Assembly: GCF_022811525.1 (NCBI RefSeq)
Contig: NZ_CP063982.1
Coordinates: 1,302,001 to 1,366,000, forward strand
Length of the DNA stretch: 64,000 nucleotides
Reading direction: 5' to 3'
From: Orrella daihaiensis
GTDB lineage: Bacteria; Pseudomonadota; Gammaproteobacteria; Burkholderiales; Burkholderiaceae_B
Each line of letters begins with the position of its first letter. The first letter of the stretch is position 1. Position numbers and translations under genes: made by a program. Of the stretch, positions 33,944 through 43,620 are shown in pieces. The notes under the pieces were generated by a model that was not told where the DNA came from, ran no database searches, and saw only the letters and a program-made list of their open reading frames with translations.

Positions 33944-34441
33944 ATGCGAAAATCCGTCCGTAAAACTGTTTTGCTCTGTTGTGAGGGCAAAGCGGATCAG
34001 GCTTTTGTCGCCTATCTGCGCTCGACCTATACCGCCGGCAAGCGAGGCGCACCGTATGTCCTGCCAAAGCAGGCTGGTGGTAAAGGTGGCAACCATGTGA
34101 TTGCAACGTTGCTTGGAGAGCTGCGATGCTCAAAACCCGATCGAGCCGTGGCATTGCTAGACGCCGATTGTCCTCCCGCTGCTGCTAAACGACGTGAAGC
34201 TCGCCACCACGGCATTGAGCTCATCGCCTTGGAACCTTGTCTAGAGGGTCTTTTATTAAGAATACTGGGGCTGGCGGTGCCGCCATCGAGCCAGGCCTGC
34301 AAAGAACGCCTTAAAAGCATCGACCGGCGCGACCCATTTGATCCAGGCTTTTATGCCAAGCATTTTCCAAAAGCACGTTTGGATATTGAACGACAGTCTA
34401 TCCCTGAGCTTGACTCGCTATTGGCACTATTTGATTCGTAA
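33944..34441 (+). CDS. RloB-like Toprim-type protein
   Basis: A 165-residue protein. KTVLLCCEGKADQAFVAYLR has the Toprim-type Glu in CEGK; AVALLDADCPPAAAKRREA corresponds to the DxD acidic loop; IALEPCLEGLLLRILG and HFPKARLD match the C-terminal part of RloB proteins, where a conserved NPCFE-type segment follows. It would be the nuclease-like effector partner of the ATPase gene before it. It is shorter than many RloB proteins (~200 aa) but seems complete. No catalytic test is possible from sequence; the Toprim assignment rests on these motifs. Confidence 0.75.
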   Translation: MRKSVRKTVLLCCEGKADQAFVAYLRSTYTAGKRGAPYVLPKQAGGKGGNHVIATLLGELRCSKPDRAVALLDADCPPAAAKRREARHHGIELIALEPCLEGLLLRILGLAVPPSSQACKERLKSIDRRDPFDPGFYAKHFPKARLDIERQSIPELDSLLALFDS

Positions 34442-34500
34442 AGAGTAGGCTCTAATCGGGTCACCGCCGACTGATTTGCGATTGATCCGCTGCTGGCTCG

Positions 34501-34944
34501 CTACTGACTAGCCGTGACAATGATGTCTTGATTTAGCATCACTTGTACAGTTGATGGGTAGGCCTGTATGATGCCACGCAGTTGCTCCTCGATGATGCTG
34601 ACTGCGCCCACCGGTGCGACTACTGCTGCCGTAGGATGCACAAACACGCTTGGTGCGGGGCTAGAGACCGCCTTGGCCGTGCCGCTGTTGGCATCTTGGT
34701 TGGTGCAAGTCACCACGAGGTCTTGTTCTGATGTGGTGACTTCAATCGTGCCCGGTGTGGTGACGGTCCATTGTCCTTGGTCGTTTGCAAGGGTGCAGGT
34801 CACACCAGCGACCATTTTGTCAACATCCAGCGTTTGAATCGAGATGACCTGCTTGGGTGGGTTTATCAGGGGGGCTGTCGTCGTCGAGCTGCATCCGGAA
34901 AGTGCAACCAATACCATCAAAGCAAGTGAAGACTGTTTAAGCAT
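34501..34944 (-). CDS. Small lipoprotein
   Basis: A 147-residue protein with a lipoprotein signal peptide: positively charged start, hydrophobic LALMVLVA and lipobox LSGC with Cys18 as the acylated residue. The mature part begins SSTTTAP, then has a beta-rich segment (VTCTLANDQGQWTVTTPGTI) and an Ala/Val/Pro stretch. The VTCT-NDQGQW-V-TPGT block resembles a domain seen in other proteobacterial outer-membrane lipoproteins of unknown role. It lies 55 bases from the start-proximal side of the response regulator's 3' end and may be its own unit. Confidence 0.78.
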   Translation of the reverse strand: MLKQSSLALMVLVALSGCSSTTTAPLINPPKQVISIQTLDVDKMVAGVTCTLANDQGQWTVTTPGTIEVTTSEQDLVVTCTNQDANSGTAKAVSSPAPSVFVHPTAAVVAPVGAVSIIEEQLRGIIQAYPSTVQVMLNQDIIVTASQ

Positions 34945-34999
34945 GGGTGTCTGAGATCGTTTGTCGGGTTTGATGGTTTATCGGCGCTGTCGGTTGTTA

Positions 35000-35617
35000 T
35001 TACGAATCACTGGCCAATGCCACTTTCATGAGGTCGGCTACAGTCGTGACTTGCAGCTTTTCCATGATGTTGGCGCGATGAGCTTCGACGGTCTTGATGC
35101 TGATGCCCAGATCGTCGGCGATTTGCTTATTTAATCGACCCGCCACAATCCGCTCAAGGACTTGCTGCTCGCGAGCGGTCAAGCGACCGAGCATGGCATC
35201 GTGCGCGCGCTTGGATTGCTGCTTTTGCAGGTTCTCGTTGGCGATGTCGAACATCCGGGTCACGATGTCGCGCAGATCGGTTTCATTAAACGGTTTTTCC
35301 AGAAAGTCGACAGCGCCTTTTTTCATGGTGTTCACTGCCATGGGCACGTCGCCATGGCCGGTGATGAACACAACCGGCATGTGTGACTTGCGTGCGATAA
35401 GTTCCTCTTGCAGTTGCAAGCCGCTCATGCCTGGCATGCGCACGTCAACAATCAAAATCCCCGGCTGGTCCTCCCGGTATTCCGCCAAAAACGCCTCAGC
35501 ACTGGCGAATGACTTAACACGATAAGTGTTGGCTTCCAGTAACCAACGCAGTGAGTCACGAACAGCCTCATCGTCATCCACGATATATACAGTGCTAGCA
35601 GTTGGCGGCATCGTCAT
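35000..35617 (-). CDS. FixJ-family response regulator
   Basis: A 205-residue regulator. Receiver domain (~8-122): VYIVDDDEAVRDSLRWLLE acidic pocket, phospho-acceptor Asp in LIVDVRMPGMSG (~58), Thr in VFITGHGD and Lys in DFLEKPF. LuxR-type HTH (~140-200): LTAREQQVLERIVAGRLNKQIADDLGISIKTVEAHR. It is typical of FixJ/TodT/DctR regulators, which activate promoters after dimerisation. Its start overlaps the stop of the histidine kinase gene by four bases, so the pair is co-translated. Targets are not identifiable here. Confidence 0.92.
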   Translation of the reverse strand: MTMPPTASTVYIVDDDEAVRDSLRWLLEANTYRVKSFASAEAFLAEYREDQPGILIVDVRMPGMSGLQLQEELIARKSHMPVVFITGHGDVPMAVNTMKKGAVDFLEKPFNETDLRDIVTRMFDIANENLQKQQSKRAHDAMLGRLTAREQQVLERIVAGRLNKQIADDLGISIKTVEAHRANIMEKLQVTTVADLMKVALASDS

Positions 35618-37413
35618 GCAGGAAACTCCTCTTTGATTTTGTTGTCAGGGGTTTGCTCGGGTGAGGTGCTGTTCTCAAGCATCTCGATTGGGGCACATGG
35701 TAACGTGAACCGGAAAGTTGTGCCGGATTTGTGCGGGTTGGTCGGTGTCTGGTTATTGACGGCCCATAGCTGACCGTGGTGCGACTCAATGATAGTGCGG
35801 CATATGTTCAAGCCCATCCCAAGTCCTTCCGACTTGGTGCTAAAGAAGGGCTCGAACAAGCGATCGGGGTCAGATACACCGTGGCCTGCGTCAATCACCG
35901 CCACTTGCATGGTGTTGTGGTGGCGGCTGACTTCGATGGTTAGGATGGCTTCGGCGCTTTTGTCCATTGCCTCCAGGCCGTTTTTGATGAGGTTTAGGAG
36001 CACCTGCTCAATCAGAATCGGGTCTGCCAATACTTTAGGCATATCCGTGGGCAGGTTGATCTCGATGTCGATGGCGCGTTTGCGCGCGTCGATTTCAGCC
36101 AAACTCACGGCGTTATCCACGATGGTCTTGATATCGACTGGCTGGCGCCGCGGTTCGCTGCGTTTAACGAATTCCCTGATCCGACTGATGATCTTGCCGG
36201 CGCGCTGTGCCTGGGCAGCGGCTTTTTCCAGGGCGGGCAGTAACTTTTCGGGCTCGGTCTGGCCCGCCTTGACCATGGCGGCCGCACCCATGCTGTAGTT
36301 ACTGATGGCGGTCAGTGGCTGATTCAGTTCGTGCGCGAGCGACGAAGCCATCTCACCCATGGTGGTCAAACGACTGGTGATCTGAATTTTTTCCTGTTGG
36401 ACTCGGGAGGCTTCCTCATGCTCGCGGCGTTCCGTGATGTCGCGTGCGACTTGCATGCGCACCCGACGCCCATCGGTCCAGGCCAGCATCCGGTGCTGTA
36501 CCTCGAACCAACGTTCGACCTGCGTGGAGTAGACTTCGGCCGATTCGTCGCTGTAGCGCCCGCGCCGACCCGCGAGTAGTTCCTGGTGGCCATGGGTTTG
36601 TGCACCAAACAGACTGCGGTAGGTGCGGTTGGCAAACAGCAAATCCATGCCGTCTGCTGTGTCGGCAGTCACTGAAATAGCATCATCCAGACTTTCGAGC
36701 ACGGTCATAAACCGTTCGTGTGCCGCCGTCAGTGCCTCTCGAATGCGACGTGGCTCGGTGATGTCAGTCATCGAGGTCATCCAGCCAATCTGGGTGCCGT
36801 TTGGCGCCAGCAGCGCTGACACGTACATGCGCGCCGTGAAACGCGAGCCATCGCGTCGCTGCGCCTCTAGTTCGATGCCGCTAGAAGGCGTTTTACCGGA
36901 CAGCACGGCATCGAGCGTCTGTCGATGCGAGTCGTACTTGCCAGGCACCCAATAAGGAAAGGGCGGCATGCGCCCAATCAAGTCAGCCTCATTCCAGCCA
37001 ATCATCCGACAAAACGCCGGGTTGACATAGGCAATCCGACCCTCAAGATCGAGTACACGCATGCCGGTGGACATCGAGTTTTCCATGGCGCGGCGAAACT
37101 CGGTTTCTGCCATCAAGGCCGCTTCAGTCTCGGTGCGATGGCGGGTGTAGCGCCAGAGTGCGAGCAACGCCACCACGATCACCACCGATAATCCGATCAC
37201 CACCCAGGTCAGTCGCTGCTGGCGCATCTCCTGGTCAATCGTGATGAACATGATGCTGTCTTCACGAATCTGCTGTAACCAGAAAAAAGCCCCCATCACC
37301 AAGGTATACAAGGCCAGCACGAGCATGGGCGCCAGCCAATACCAGCGCCTGCGCTTTAGATGCGCATGTTCATGAAACGGCGTTGAGATAACCGATTTGG
37401 GTGGTTGTCGCAT
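35614..37413 (-). CDS. PAS-containing membrane sensor histidine kinase
   Basis: A 599-residue kinase. Two membrane helices (~26-48 and ~70-90) bracket a very short periplasmic loop, so sensing is probably cytoplasmic or within the membrane. PAS domain 1 (~108-225; MRVLDLEGRIAYVNPAFCRM) ends in TDITEPRR; PAS domain 2 (~230-340) ends in RDITERREHEE. HisKA carries the phosphorylated His361 in SSLAHELNQPL, and the HATPase part has LLNLIKNGLEAM (N box), DAGHGV and GLGMGLNICRTI (G boxes). This is the FixL/DctS layout that feeds the downstream FixJ-type regulator. No haem ligand is evident, so oxygen sensing should not be assumed. Confidence 0.92.
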   Translation of the reverse strand: MRQPPKSVISTPFHEHAHLKRRRWYWLAPMLVLALYTLVMGAFFWLQQIREDSIMFITIDQEMRQQRLTWVVIGLSVVIVVALLALWRYTRHRTETEAALMAETEFRRAMENSMSTGMRVLDLEGRIAYVNPAFCRMIGWNEADLIGRMPPFPYWVPGKYDSHRQTLDAVLSGKTPSSGIELEAQRRDGSRFTARMYVSALLAPNGTQIGWMTSMTDITEPRRIREALTAAHERFMTVLESLDDAISVTADTADGMDLLFANRTYRSLFGAQTHGHQELLAGRRGRYSDESAEVYSTQVERWFEVQHRMLAWTDGRRVRMQVARDITERREHEEASRVQQEKIQITSRLTTMGEMASSLAHELNQPLTAISNYSMGAAAMVKAGQTEPEKLLPALEKAAAQAQRAGKIISRIREFVKRSEPRRQPVDIKTIVDNAVSLAEIDARKRAIDIEINLPTDMPKVLADPILIEQVLLNLIKNGLEAMDKSAEAILTIEVSRHHNTMQVAVIDAGHGVSDPDRLFEPFFSTKSEGLGMGLNICRTIIESHHGQLWAVNNQTPTNPHKSGTTFRFTLPCAPIEMLENSTSPEQTPDNKIKEEFPA

Positions 37414-37756
37414 ATGAGCGATAGCGCAGAGATAGAAACCGCTGGATAGTTCAAGACATGCTTATTGTAGACCGTGTTGTGCGACAAAATCCCCTGTTAG
37501 CCAGTCTGAGCTCAGGCATGCAGTATGAGCGTTTTGTTGTGATTGGCACACAACTCCATGGGCAGAGTTGTTTAAACGAGGTTGCTTCTAAATCACGCTT
37601 TGTTTTTTGCAGGAGTCTGCAAGCTTTTGCAAGTAATTAGGCAGTCTGGTGTTCTAAACATACCCTATGAAAGCAGGATCAATTGTCACCCTACGGGTGG
37701 TGATATGGGAATCATGGCGACAATCAATCGCCTATCAAGCATTGAGGTAGCAGCCT
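37414..37756. other. Intergenic gap
   Basis: 343 bases between the divergent histidine kinase and DUF4214/RTX genes. I see no reliable gene or repeat. A GAGGT about ten bases before 37757 serves as the ribosome-binding site of the RTX gene. Confidence 0.5.
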
Positions 37757-40700
37757 ATGAGTACAGCGTTTATCAGCCAACTCTATCAGTCATTACTAGG
37801 ACGAGAGGCTGATGAGCCCGGTGTGCGGTTTTGGGCTGCTCAGATGCAGTCTGGCGCGATTGACGCGGTAGGCGTCACGCAAGCATTTGTTGAGTCAGTT
37901 GAGTTCGATACCTTTGTGGAACCGGTTGCCAGACTGTACTTCAGTGCCTTCAATCGTGTGCCAGATGCAGATGGTTTAGCGCACTGGGTGGCTGCTTTGC
38001 GGCAAGGAGCCACCATCATTGAAATCGCTGAGCAGTTCGTGCAGTCAGGTGAATATCAAACTGAGCATGCCTCACTCTCAGATCGTGACTATATCGAATC
38101 ACTTTACCAACGTGCGTTTGGCCGTGATGCAGATGAATCGGGCTTAGGTTACTGGTTGCAGTTGCTTGAGTCAGGTACGCCGAGGACCGCGGTGCTCACA
38201 AGTTTTGCGCAGTCCGAAGAGATGATCGCGCTACGAAGCGAGGCGGCCCAGTATTCGGTGCTGCACCTCGCGTTGACCGGCATGTCGTTGCCGATCAGCG
38301 ATCTCGTTCAAGTGTTGCCGGTGCAAAGCCGGGCGGCTGTGATTCAAGCCATCTACACAGGTCCGAACTACCAGGGTGTTGATGTGCCGGGGGTCAGTCG
38401 GTATGTCGAGCCTGAACCTGAGCGTCAAGTGATGCCAGACCCCGAACCCGAACCAGATCCCGATACGACGGCTCCCACGATCGTGAGCTTTAGCGCCGCG
38501 CCACCAGCCACCTTGTCCGTTGCAAGTGATGAGCCGGGTCAAGCCCGACTGCTTGACGGCACGACGGTGTTGAGCAGTCAAACACTGGCAGCCGCTAATA
38601 CGGCGTACTCTTTCAGTGTGACGCCGCAACTTGCGCTGACCACGACATCGCTGGCGGTTACAGATGCATCAGGCAATGTCACCACCAGCCCGATCCCGGT
38701 GGTGCTCGGCACCACCGGGCAGGATACCTTTGTCCCGGCGGATTCTGGTCAGCACTTCCTGTTCGGATTTGATGGCGATGATCGATTTCAATACAACCTC
38801 GTGTCTGCCTTCGTGTCCGATGGCCAAGTCAGAGATGTCATTGTTGGTGGCGCCGGAGAAAACACCATACGTCTGCTGGACTCGGGCCCGATCACCATTG
38901 TCGCTACCGACTCATTTGCCAATGTCAGCGACGTTGAGACTTTGGTGGCGATGGCAGCCAACACCAACGCGATTTCCTTGGCTTTAAATGCCGATGCGTT
39001 CGCGGCGGGTTTGCGCACGATTTCCCTGATGCCAGACACAGACCCGTTGGGCACCAACTTGATCGATGGGTCGAACGCCGCCAGTGACCAAGCCTTGACG
39101 CTGTATGGCTCGTCTGGTTCGGATTCGCTCATCGGTGGGGCAGGTGCCGACATTCTGGATGGTGGGGTTGGCGCTGACACGCTAGAGGGTGGGGTAGGTA
39201 ATGATGTTTTAGAAGGTGATGACGGTGCAGATGAATTGGCTGGTGGTGATGGCAATGACACGTTCGTGTATGGCCTAACCAGCAGCACGGAAGTGGCTAC
39301 GGGTGAAGTCATCGACGGTGGAAATGGCAGCGATACCATTTGGGTGCGCGGTTCTACCTCATTTGCAAATCTCACCACTGCCACGCTCTTGACCGCTGGC
39401 AGCATTGAGCATGTATTGCTTGCTAATTCAGTGCAAGCTACGTTTTTAGGCAGTCAGCTAGCTGGTCAGGTGATCAGCATCAACACCCAGCAGAATTGGG
39501 GTAATGAAGAGCTTCGCGTGGAGCTCGTTGGCACACCAAGTGTTGATTTGTCGACTTTGACGTTTGCGGCAGTCAACAATGGCATGGATTACTCCAGCTC
39601 AGTCACGGTGCTCGGTGACGCAGCAAACAACACAGTCATCGCACCAACCCGGGTGTCGAACATCCAAACGTTGGGAGGCGATGATGACATCACCTCTGGC
39701 ACCGGGGCGTATTCAATTGACGGTGGCGAAGGCAATGATGTGTTCCGGTTCACCGACAATGTTCAGTTAAGAGACACCGCGACGGTGATCGGCGGTGATG
39801 GCACCGACACGATTGCGTTCAGCAGCCCGATAGACACGCTAACGGCTCAGAGTCCGCAGGGTGATAATTTTCATGCGGATTTTGACAAGGTGAGTTCTGT
39901 CGAACGCATTTCGCTCACGGGCGCCAACAGTTTCAACATCGGCGATGTGTTTGTGACAGCAGGTATCAACACCATTGTCACGGGTGATGACGACACGACG
40001 TTACGGTATGACAACACGGCCGTGGGCACGCTGACGGTTGATGCCACTGCGCTGGCCGACGGTAAGACCTTATCACTCATCGCGTTTGGGCCAAGTGCTG
40101 GGCATTGGTTTGACGTCACTGATCTGAAAGGCAATGTTGATGCGACTGGTCTTGCTGGTGAGATTTCAGTGACGGCGGCAACGGGTTCAGGGTTTGATGT
40201 GTCGGTCACGGGTGGTGAGGTCAATGACACCCTGACTGGTGGCAGTGGCGACGATGTGTTAACAGGGGCAAGTGGTGCGGACCAGTTAACTGGCGGTGTA
40301 GGTGCCGATTCGTTGACGGGTGGTTCTGGCGCTGATACGTTTGTCTACAACGCGGTGTTTGGATCATCGAGTGATAGTCATATTGACGTCAATGCGGGCG
40401 TGGATCACATCACTGATCTCGAAGCGTCAGACCTCATCAAAGCCAATTTATCCAACGTCAACTTATTTGATGCCACTTCAGCAAACTATGTTGTTACTGA
40501 TCAGTGGGCGGGTGGGAATTTACTGATTATCGATGCGACAGGTACCGGCAGTGCTGGTTCGACAGATCTCGGTAGTGTTCGGATTGATATTGATACCTAT
40601 GACAGAGCTACTGCGGCTAATCAGATTCTCTACAACATTGTGGGCACCTCAGGCAATGACACGCTGGTCGGTGGCAGTAAAGCGGACACCATTGATGGCG

Positions 40701-41572
40701 GCGACGGGAATGATCACATCACCGGTGGTAATAGTGCTGATGTGCTCAGTGGCGGTGACGGTGATGACCGCCTCTATTACAGGCAGGTTGATGAATTATT
40801 CTCGTCCAACGCGCTTATCGACTCCATCGATGGGGGCGCAGGTTCAAACGCGCTGGTTATTGGCAACAACGTTGGCACGCAGTCCTCGTTCCAACTGACG
40901 TCCTTGATGAGCTGGGCCGGTTTGAGCAATGTCAGTCGCGTTGAGGCGGTAGGTCCTTTTGACGCTCAATTTAACCTTGCGCTTGCCGACGACGCTTACG
41001 AGGCGGGGCTGCGAGTCGTGGACTTGTCAGCCGATACATCGACGTCAGGCAATGACAATTTCATTAATGTCTCTGCTGAATCAGGCAGCGGCAATGGCTA
41101 TTCGCTCATCGGATCGACATTTCGTGACATCATCACCGGTGGAGCAGGGAACGATTCAATCGATGGCGGCGCAGGTAACGACACGTTAACGGGTGGCGTG
41201 GGTGAGGATGTCATTGATGTTGGCAGTGGAGTGGACCGTGTTGTGATTGGCACGGTTGCAGCCGCAGGGATCGACGTTGTTACTGGATTTACCAGCGATG
41301 ACCAGATCAGTTTTGTGAGCGCAAGCTCGTATGTGGTTGACACGAACAACCTTGATTCTCGTTTCTCCAATTTGAATGACGCTATCGCCGATGTGGTTTG
41401 GGGTTGGTCAGGAAATCAACAGCCTGCTGCTATTGGGTTCACCTTCGCCTCAAATACCTATGTCGTCATCGATGGCAATAGCTCTAAACATTACGAAGCA
41501 GCATCTGACGCCGTTGTTCAACTAGTTGGCACCGACCTAAGTACGTTGAGCACAGCTAACTTTGTTGCTTAG
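37757..41572 (+). CDS. DUF4214/RTX calcium-binding secreted protein
   Basis: A 1271-residue acidic protein. The N-terminus has three tandem DUF4214 units: QLYQSLLGREADEPGVRFW, RLYFSAFNRVPDADGLAHW and SLYQRAFGRDADESGLGYW. A Pro/Glu/Asp linker near 218-235 follows, then clusters of RTX nonapeptides (LIGGAGADILDGG at ~455-490, LTGGSGDDVLTGASGAD near 830, LVGGSKADTIDGGDGND near 970, and again near 1125) separated by long beta-rich spacers. There is no Sec signal; with the RTX repeats this points to type I secretion. DUF4214 is shared with the 1601-aa protein at 27.7 kb, there at the C-terminus. Surface structure or adhesion is likely; no enzymatic motif is seen. Confidence 0.88.
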   Translation: MSTAFISQLYQSLLGREADEPGVRFWAAQMQSGAIDAVGVTQAFVESVEFDTFVEPVARLYFSAFNRVPDADGLAHWVAALRQGATIIEIAEQFVQSGEYQTEHASLSDRDYIESLYQRAFGRDADESGLGYWLQLLESGTPRTAVLTSFAQSEEMIALRSEAAQYSVLHLALTGMSLPISDLVQVLPVQSRAAVIQAIYTGPNYQGVDVPGVSRYVEPEPERQVMPDPEPEPDPDTTAPTIVSFSAAPPATLSVASDEPGQARLLDGTTVLSSQTLAAANTAYSFSVTPQLALTTTSLAVTDASGNVTTSPIPVVLGTTGQDTFVPADSGQHFLFGFDGDDRFQYNLVSAFVSDGQVRDVIVGGAGENTIRLLDSGPITIVATDSFANVSDVETLVAMAANTNAISLALNADAFAAGLRTISLMPDTDPLGTNLIDGSNAASDQALTLYGSSGSDSLIGGAGADILDGGVGADTLEGGVGNDVLEGDDGADELAGGDGNDTFVYGLTSSTEVATGEVIDGGNGSDTIWVRGSTSFANLTTATLLTAGSIEHVLLANSVQATFLGSQLAGQVISINTQQNWGNEELRVELVGTPSVDLSTLTFAAVNNGMDYSSSVTVLGDAANNTVIAPTRVSNIQTLGGDDDITSGTGAYSIDGGEGNDVFRFTDNVQLRDTATVIGGDGTDTIAFSSPIDTLTAQSPQGDNFHADFDKVSSVERISLTGANSFNIGDVFVTAGINTIVTGDDDTTLRYDNTAVGTLTVDATALADGKTLSLIAFGPSAGHWFDVTDLKGNVDATGLAGEISVTAATGSGFDVSVTGGEVNDTLTGGSGDDVLTGASGADQLTGGVGADSLTGGSGADTFVYNAVFGSSSDSHIDVNAGVDHITDLEASDLIKANLSNVNLFDATSANYVVTDQWAGGNLLIIDATGTGSAGSTDLGSVRIDIDTYDRATAANQILYNIVGTSGNDTLVGGSKADTIDGGDGNDHITGGNSADVLSGGDGDDRLYYRQVDELFSSNALIDSIDGGAGSNALVIGNNVGTQSSFQLTSLMSWAGLSNVSRVEAVGPFDAQFNLALADDAYEAGLRVVDLSADTSTSGNDNFINVSAESGSGNGYSLIGSTFRDIITGGAGNDSIDGGAGNDTLTGGVGEDVIDVGSGVDRVVIGTVAAAGIDVVTGFTSDDQISFVSASSYVVDTNNLDSRFSNLNDAIADVVWGWSGNQQPAAIGFTFASNTYVVIDGNSSKHYEAASDAVVQLVGTDLSTLSTANFVA

Positions 41573-41811
41573 GCGCTTTGTTAAGTCGATCGGGTTGCCG
41601 CCAGTAAATTGGTTTGTCGGTGTGATTTCTTTTGATCTGTAAGACCTGCCTTTTCTGTAGTCGATCGACTTTAGGGTGGCGTTCGATGGTCATACTGCCC
41701 TTTGGTCCAAGCTTTCACGAGCCGCCGCACGGATCTTTTGTGAGAGAGGGGGTCTAGCATTTCGTGCGAAGGGCGGTTGTCGTAAGTTAGAGGGCTATGA
41801 CCTGTCTGGCT

Positions 41812-42240
41812 TTACCGAGCCGATGCTTGGCGCAGCCAGACATTGATTGCACGAACAAAGCGCCTGAAATCATCTAAGCGCTCGGTGGCGATGTTGTAAA
41901 CCACTTCCCAATTGATCGCTTCGTAGTTATGTACCGCAATGTTTCGAAACCCAACCGCTTTACGCATACGAGCCGCAAGTTCTGCATCTAGCACACCGAG
42001 TTGGCTGAGAGTCTCGAAACTCTCTCCCATCGTTTGGGGTGTCTGTGCCCGTGTGCAGGCGATAATATGCGTGCTGACATCAACGGTCATCTGAACGGCC
42101 CGTGACAGATTCAGTGTCAATATATCTTGAGCGTCGATGTCTTTTTGCAGCTCAGCAACCGACTGCGGGCAAGTGCCACGGATTCGGTCTATCCAGCGCG
42201 TGAGAGACTCCAGCTTTTGTGAAATCACTTCGAGATCCAT
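41812..42240 (-). CDS. hepT: HepT-like HEPN ribonuclease toxin
   Basis: A 142-residue DUF86/HEPN protein. The catalytic motif R-x4-H-x-Y is intact as RNIAVHNYEAI (~residues 104-114), after the helix LDAELAARMRKAVGF. Family members cleave RNA, or are silenced by AMPylation of the Tyr in this motif by the partner MntA. The gene overlaps the mntA end by 16 bp. Contrast the HEPN protein at 20.4 kb, where the His is missing. It appears complete and functional. Confidence 0.88.
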   Translation of the reverse strand: MDLEVISQKLESLTRWIDRIRGTCPQSVAELQKDIDAQDILTLNLSRAVQMTVDVSTHIIACTRAQTPQTMGESFETLSQLGVLDAELAARMRKAVGFRNIAVHNYEAINWEVVYNIATERLDDFRRFVRAINVWLRQASAR

Positions 42241-42659
42241 GCGGCGCTCTTTTCCTTGAGAATTCGGTTGCGTAGTGGCAAAAAGTCTGCTCGGTCGACG
42301 ACGTTACGATACATGAGTGTAGCCATTTGTTCGTCGGAACCAATCAGGCGCAGACCGTGCTTTAGGATTTGGTTTAACAAAGGTTGCCCAACTGTACGTA
42401 AATCGATCAGATCGACGGGTCTGCCAGTTGCCAAGGCAAGGGCATCGATTAGCTTAATTTTCTGTCGAGCGTTTAATGGCTTGTTTGCCAGCACAGCCAC
42501 GTCAACATCGCTGTCGCGAGTTTCAGATCCCCGAGCCAAGGATCCGAACAGCATCGCGAATTCCACATGCTTACACCCAATCAAGGCCGCTCGTGCTTGA
42601 TCGAGGTTGTTTTGAACATGCGAGGCCAAATGGACAGGGTGTGTTGGCATATTTGGCAT
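42225..42659 (-). CDS. mntA: MntA-like nucleotidyltransferase antitoxin
   Basis: A 144-residue minimal nucleotidyltransferase: FGSLARGSETRDSDVDVAVL is the GS-x10-DxD motif (~40-58), and RPVDLIDLRTVGQPL supplies the third acidic residue. In characterised pairs MntA adds AMP to a Tyr of HepT and so neutralises it (type VII). ATG 42659 or the in-frame ATG at 42650 could start it. The operon order antitoxin-toxin with overlap is standard. Confidence 0.87.
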   Translation of the reverse strand: MPNMPTHPVHLASHVQNNLDQARAALIGCKHVEFAMLFGSLARGSETRDSDVDVAVLANKPLNARQKIKLIDALALATGRPVDLIDLRTVGQPLLNQILKHGLRLIGSDEQMATLMYRNVVDRADFLPLRNRILKEKSAAWISK

Positions 42660-42885
42660 GGAAAGGTTGAATGTTTTTATTGCTTTTGCTTCGTTTACAG
42701 TGCCATGCCGCGCGTTGGCAGGCGGCAGGAAGTAGTGCTTGCGCCTCCTGACTGACTTTTAGTCGCAGATGTTGTCCCGACGTGGTCACGAAAGCATCGG
42801 GAGCGAGCCAGACCATCTTGTCTGACGGCTAATCGTCTATCAGGCTGTCGCCCCCATTCTTTTTGTCTATCCACAGACCCATGGG

Positions 42886-43599
42886 TCACAAAGCAGCTGC
42901 CTCGAGCGTGAACCAAGTCTTACCTGGCTGCTTTTGAACTGCAATCTGGCCAGCCTCAAGCCGATAAGTCAGTTGGCAGTGGTGCCGGGGATTAGAAAGC
43001 ACTGCTGGGTTGAAGATGACAATGTTCTCACCGCTTGATCGACGCACCGATGGTGTCACTAAGCCTGGGTGACCTTCGCGGTGAACGCGTGCACCGACTG
43101 TCTGACAAAATGCGTAGTCCGTGCGGTGCACGAGGTCTGTGTGTTCGACAGCAGCAGCTCTGACATCAAGCAATGCCGCATCGCAGGAAACGCTGTAGAC
43201 CTTGCGGTCGGCAGACACCGACATCTTCTCAAAACCTGCATCGGTCAATAGTCCCCGATACCAGTGATAGGCTGATTCGTAGATTGTGGTCTCTACCGAG
43301 TCGGATCCATACCAGACGCCATAGGTGCCATCAGAAAACCGACTGGCCTGCCAATGCTTAAACGGCCAGGCAATGGCATTAAACCAATCCGCATCTTCGA
43401 AGGGACGGTCGATGATGGGCGTACTTGAGCGATAGGTGGGTGGTTTGACGTCATCTTCGACGGTTTGGGCAAGCTCCCAAAGATGTGGGTCATCTGTTAA
43501 GTCATCAAACAAGTCCTGTGAATAACAAATTGAAACGATATTGCGCATGACGCTCTGATGCATGTCGACCAGCGCGATTCGAGAAAACAGGGGTGTCAT
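42886..43599 (-). CDS. RES-domain toxin
   Basis: A 237-residue RES-family protein. The eponymous residues are in order: Arg87 in ASRFSDGTYGVWYGSD, Glu near 103-108 in SVETTIYESAYHWYRG, and Ser in the VRRSSGENIVIFNP segment near 190. RES toxins resemble ADP-ribosyltransferases and deplete NAD or modify targets such as Prs. Its antitoxin gene lies upstream with a 21-base gap. The long N-terminal part before the domain is normal for the family. Confidence 0.87.
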   Translation of the reverse strand: MTPLFSRIALVDMHQSVMRNIVSICYSQDLFDDLTDDPHLWELAQTVEDDVKPPTYRSSTPIIDRPFEDADWFNAIAWPFKHWQASRFSDGTYGVWYGSDSVETTIYESAYHWYRGLLTDAGFEKMSVSADRKVYSVSCDAALLDVRAAAVEHTDLVHRTDYAFCQTVGARVHREGHPGLVTPSVRRSSGENIVIFNPAVLSNPRHHCQLTYRLEAGQIAVQKQPGKTWFTLEAAAL

Positions 43600-43620
43600 T
43601 GATTACTTCCGATGCAACAG

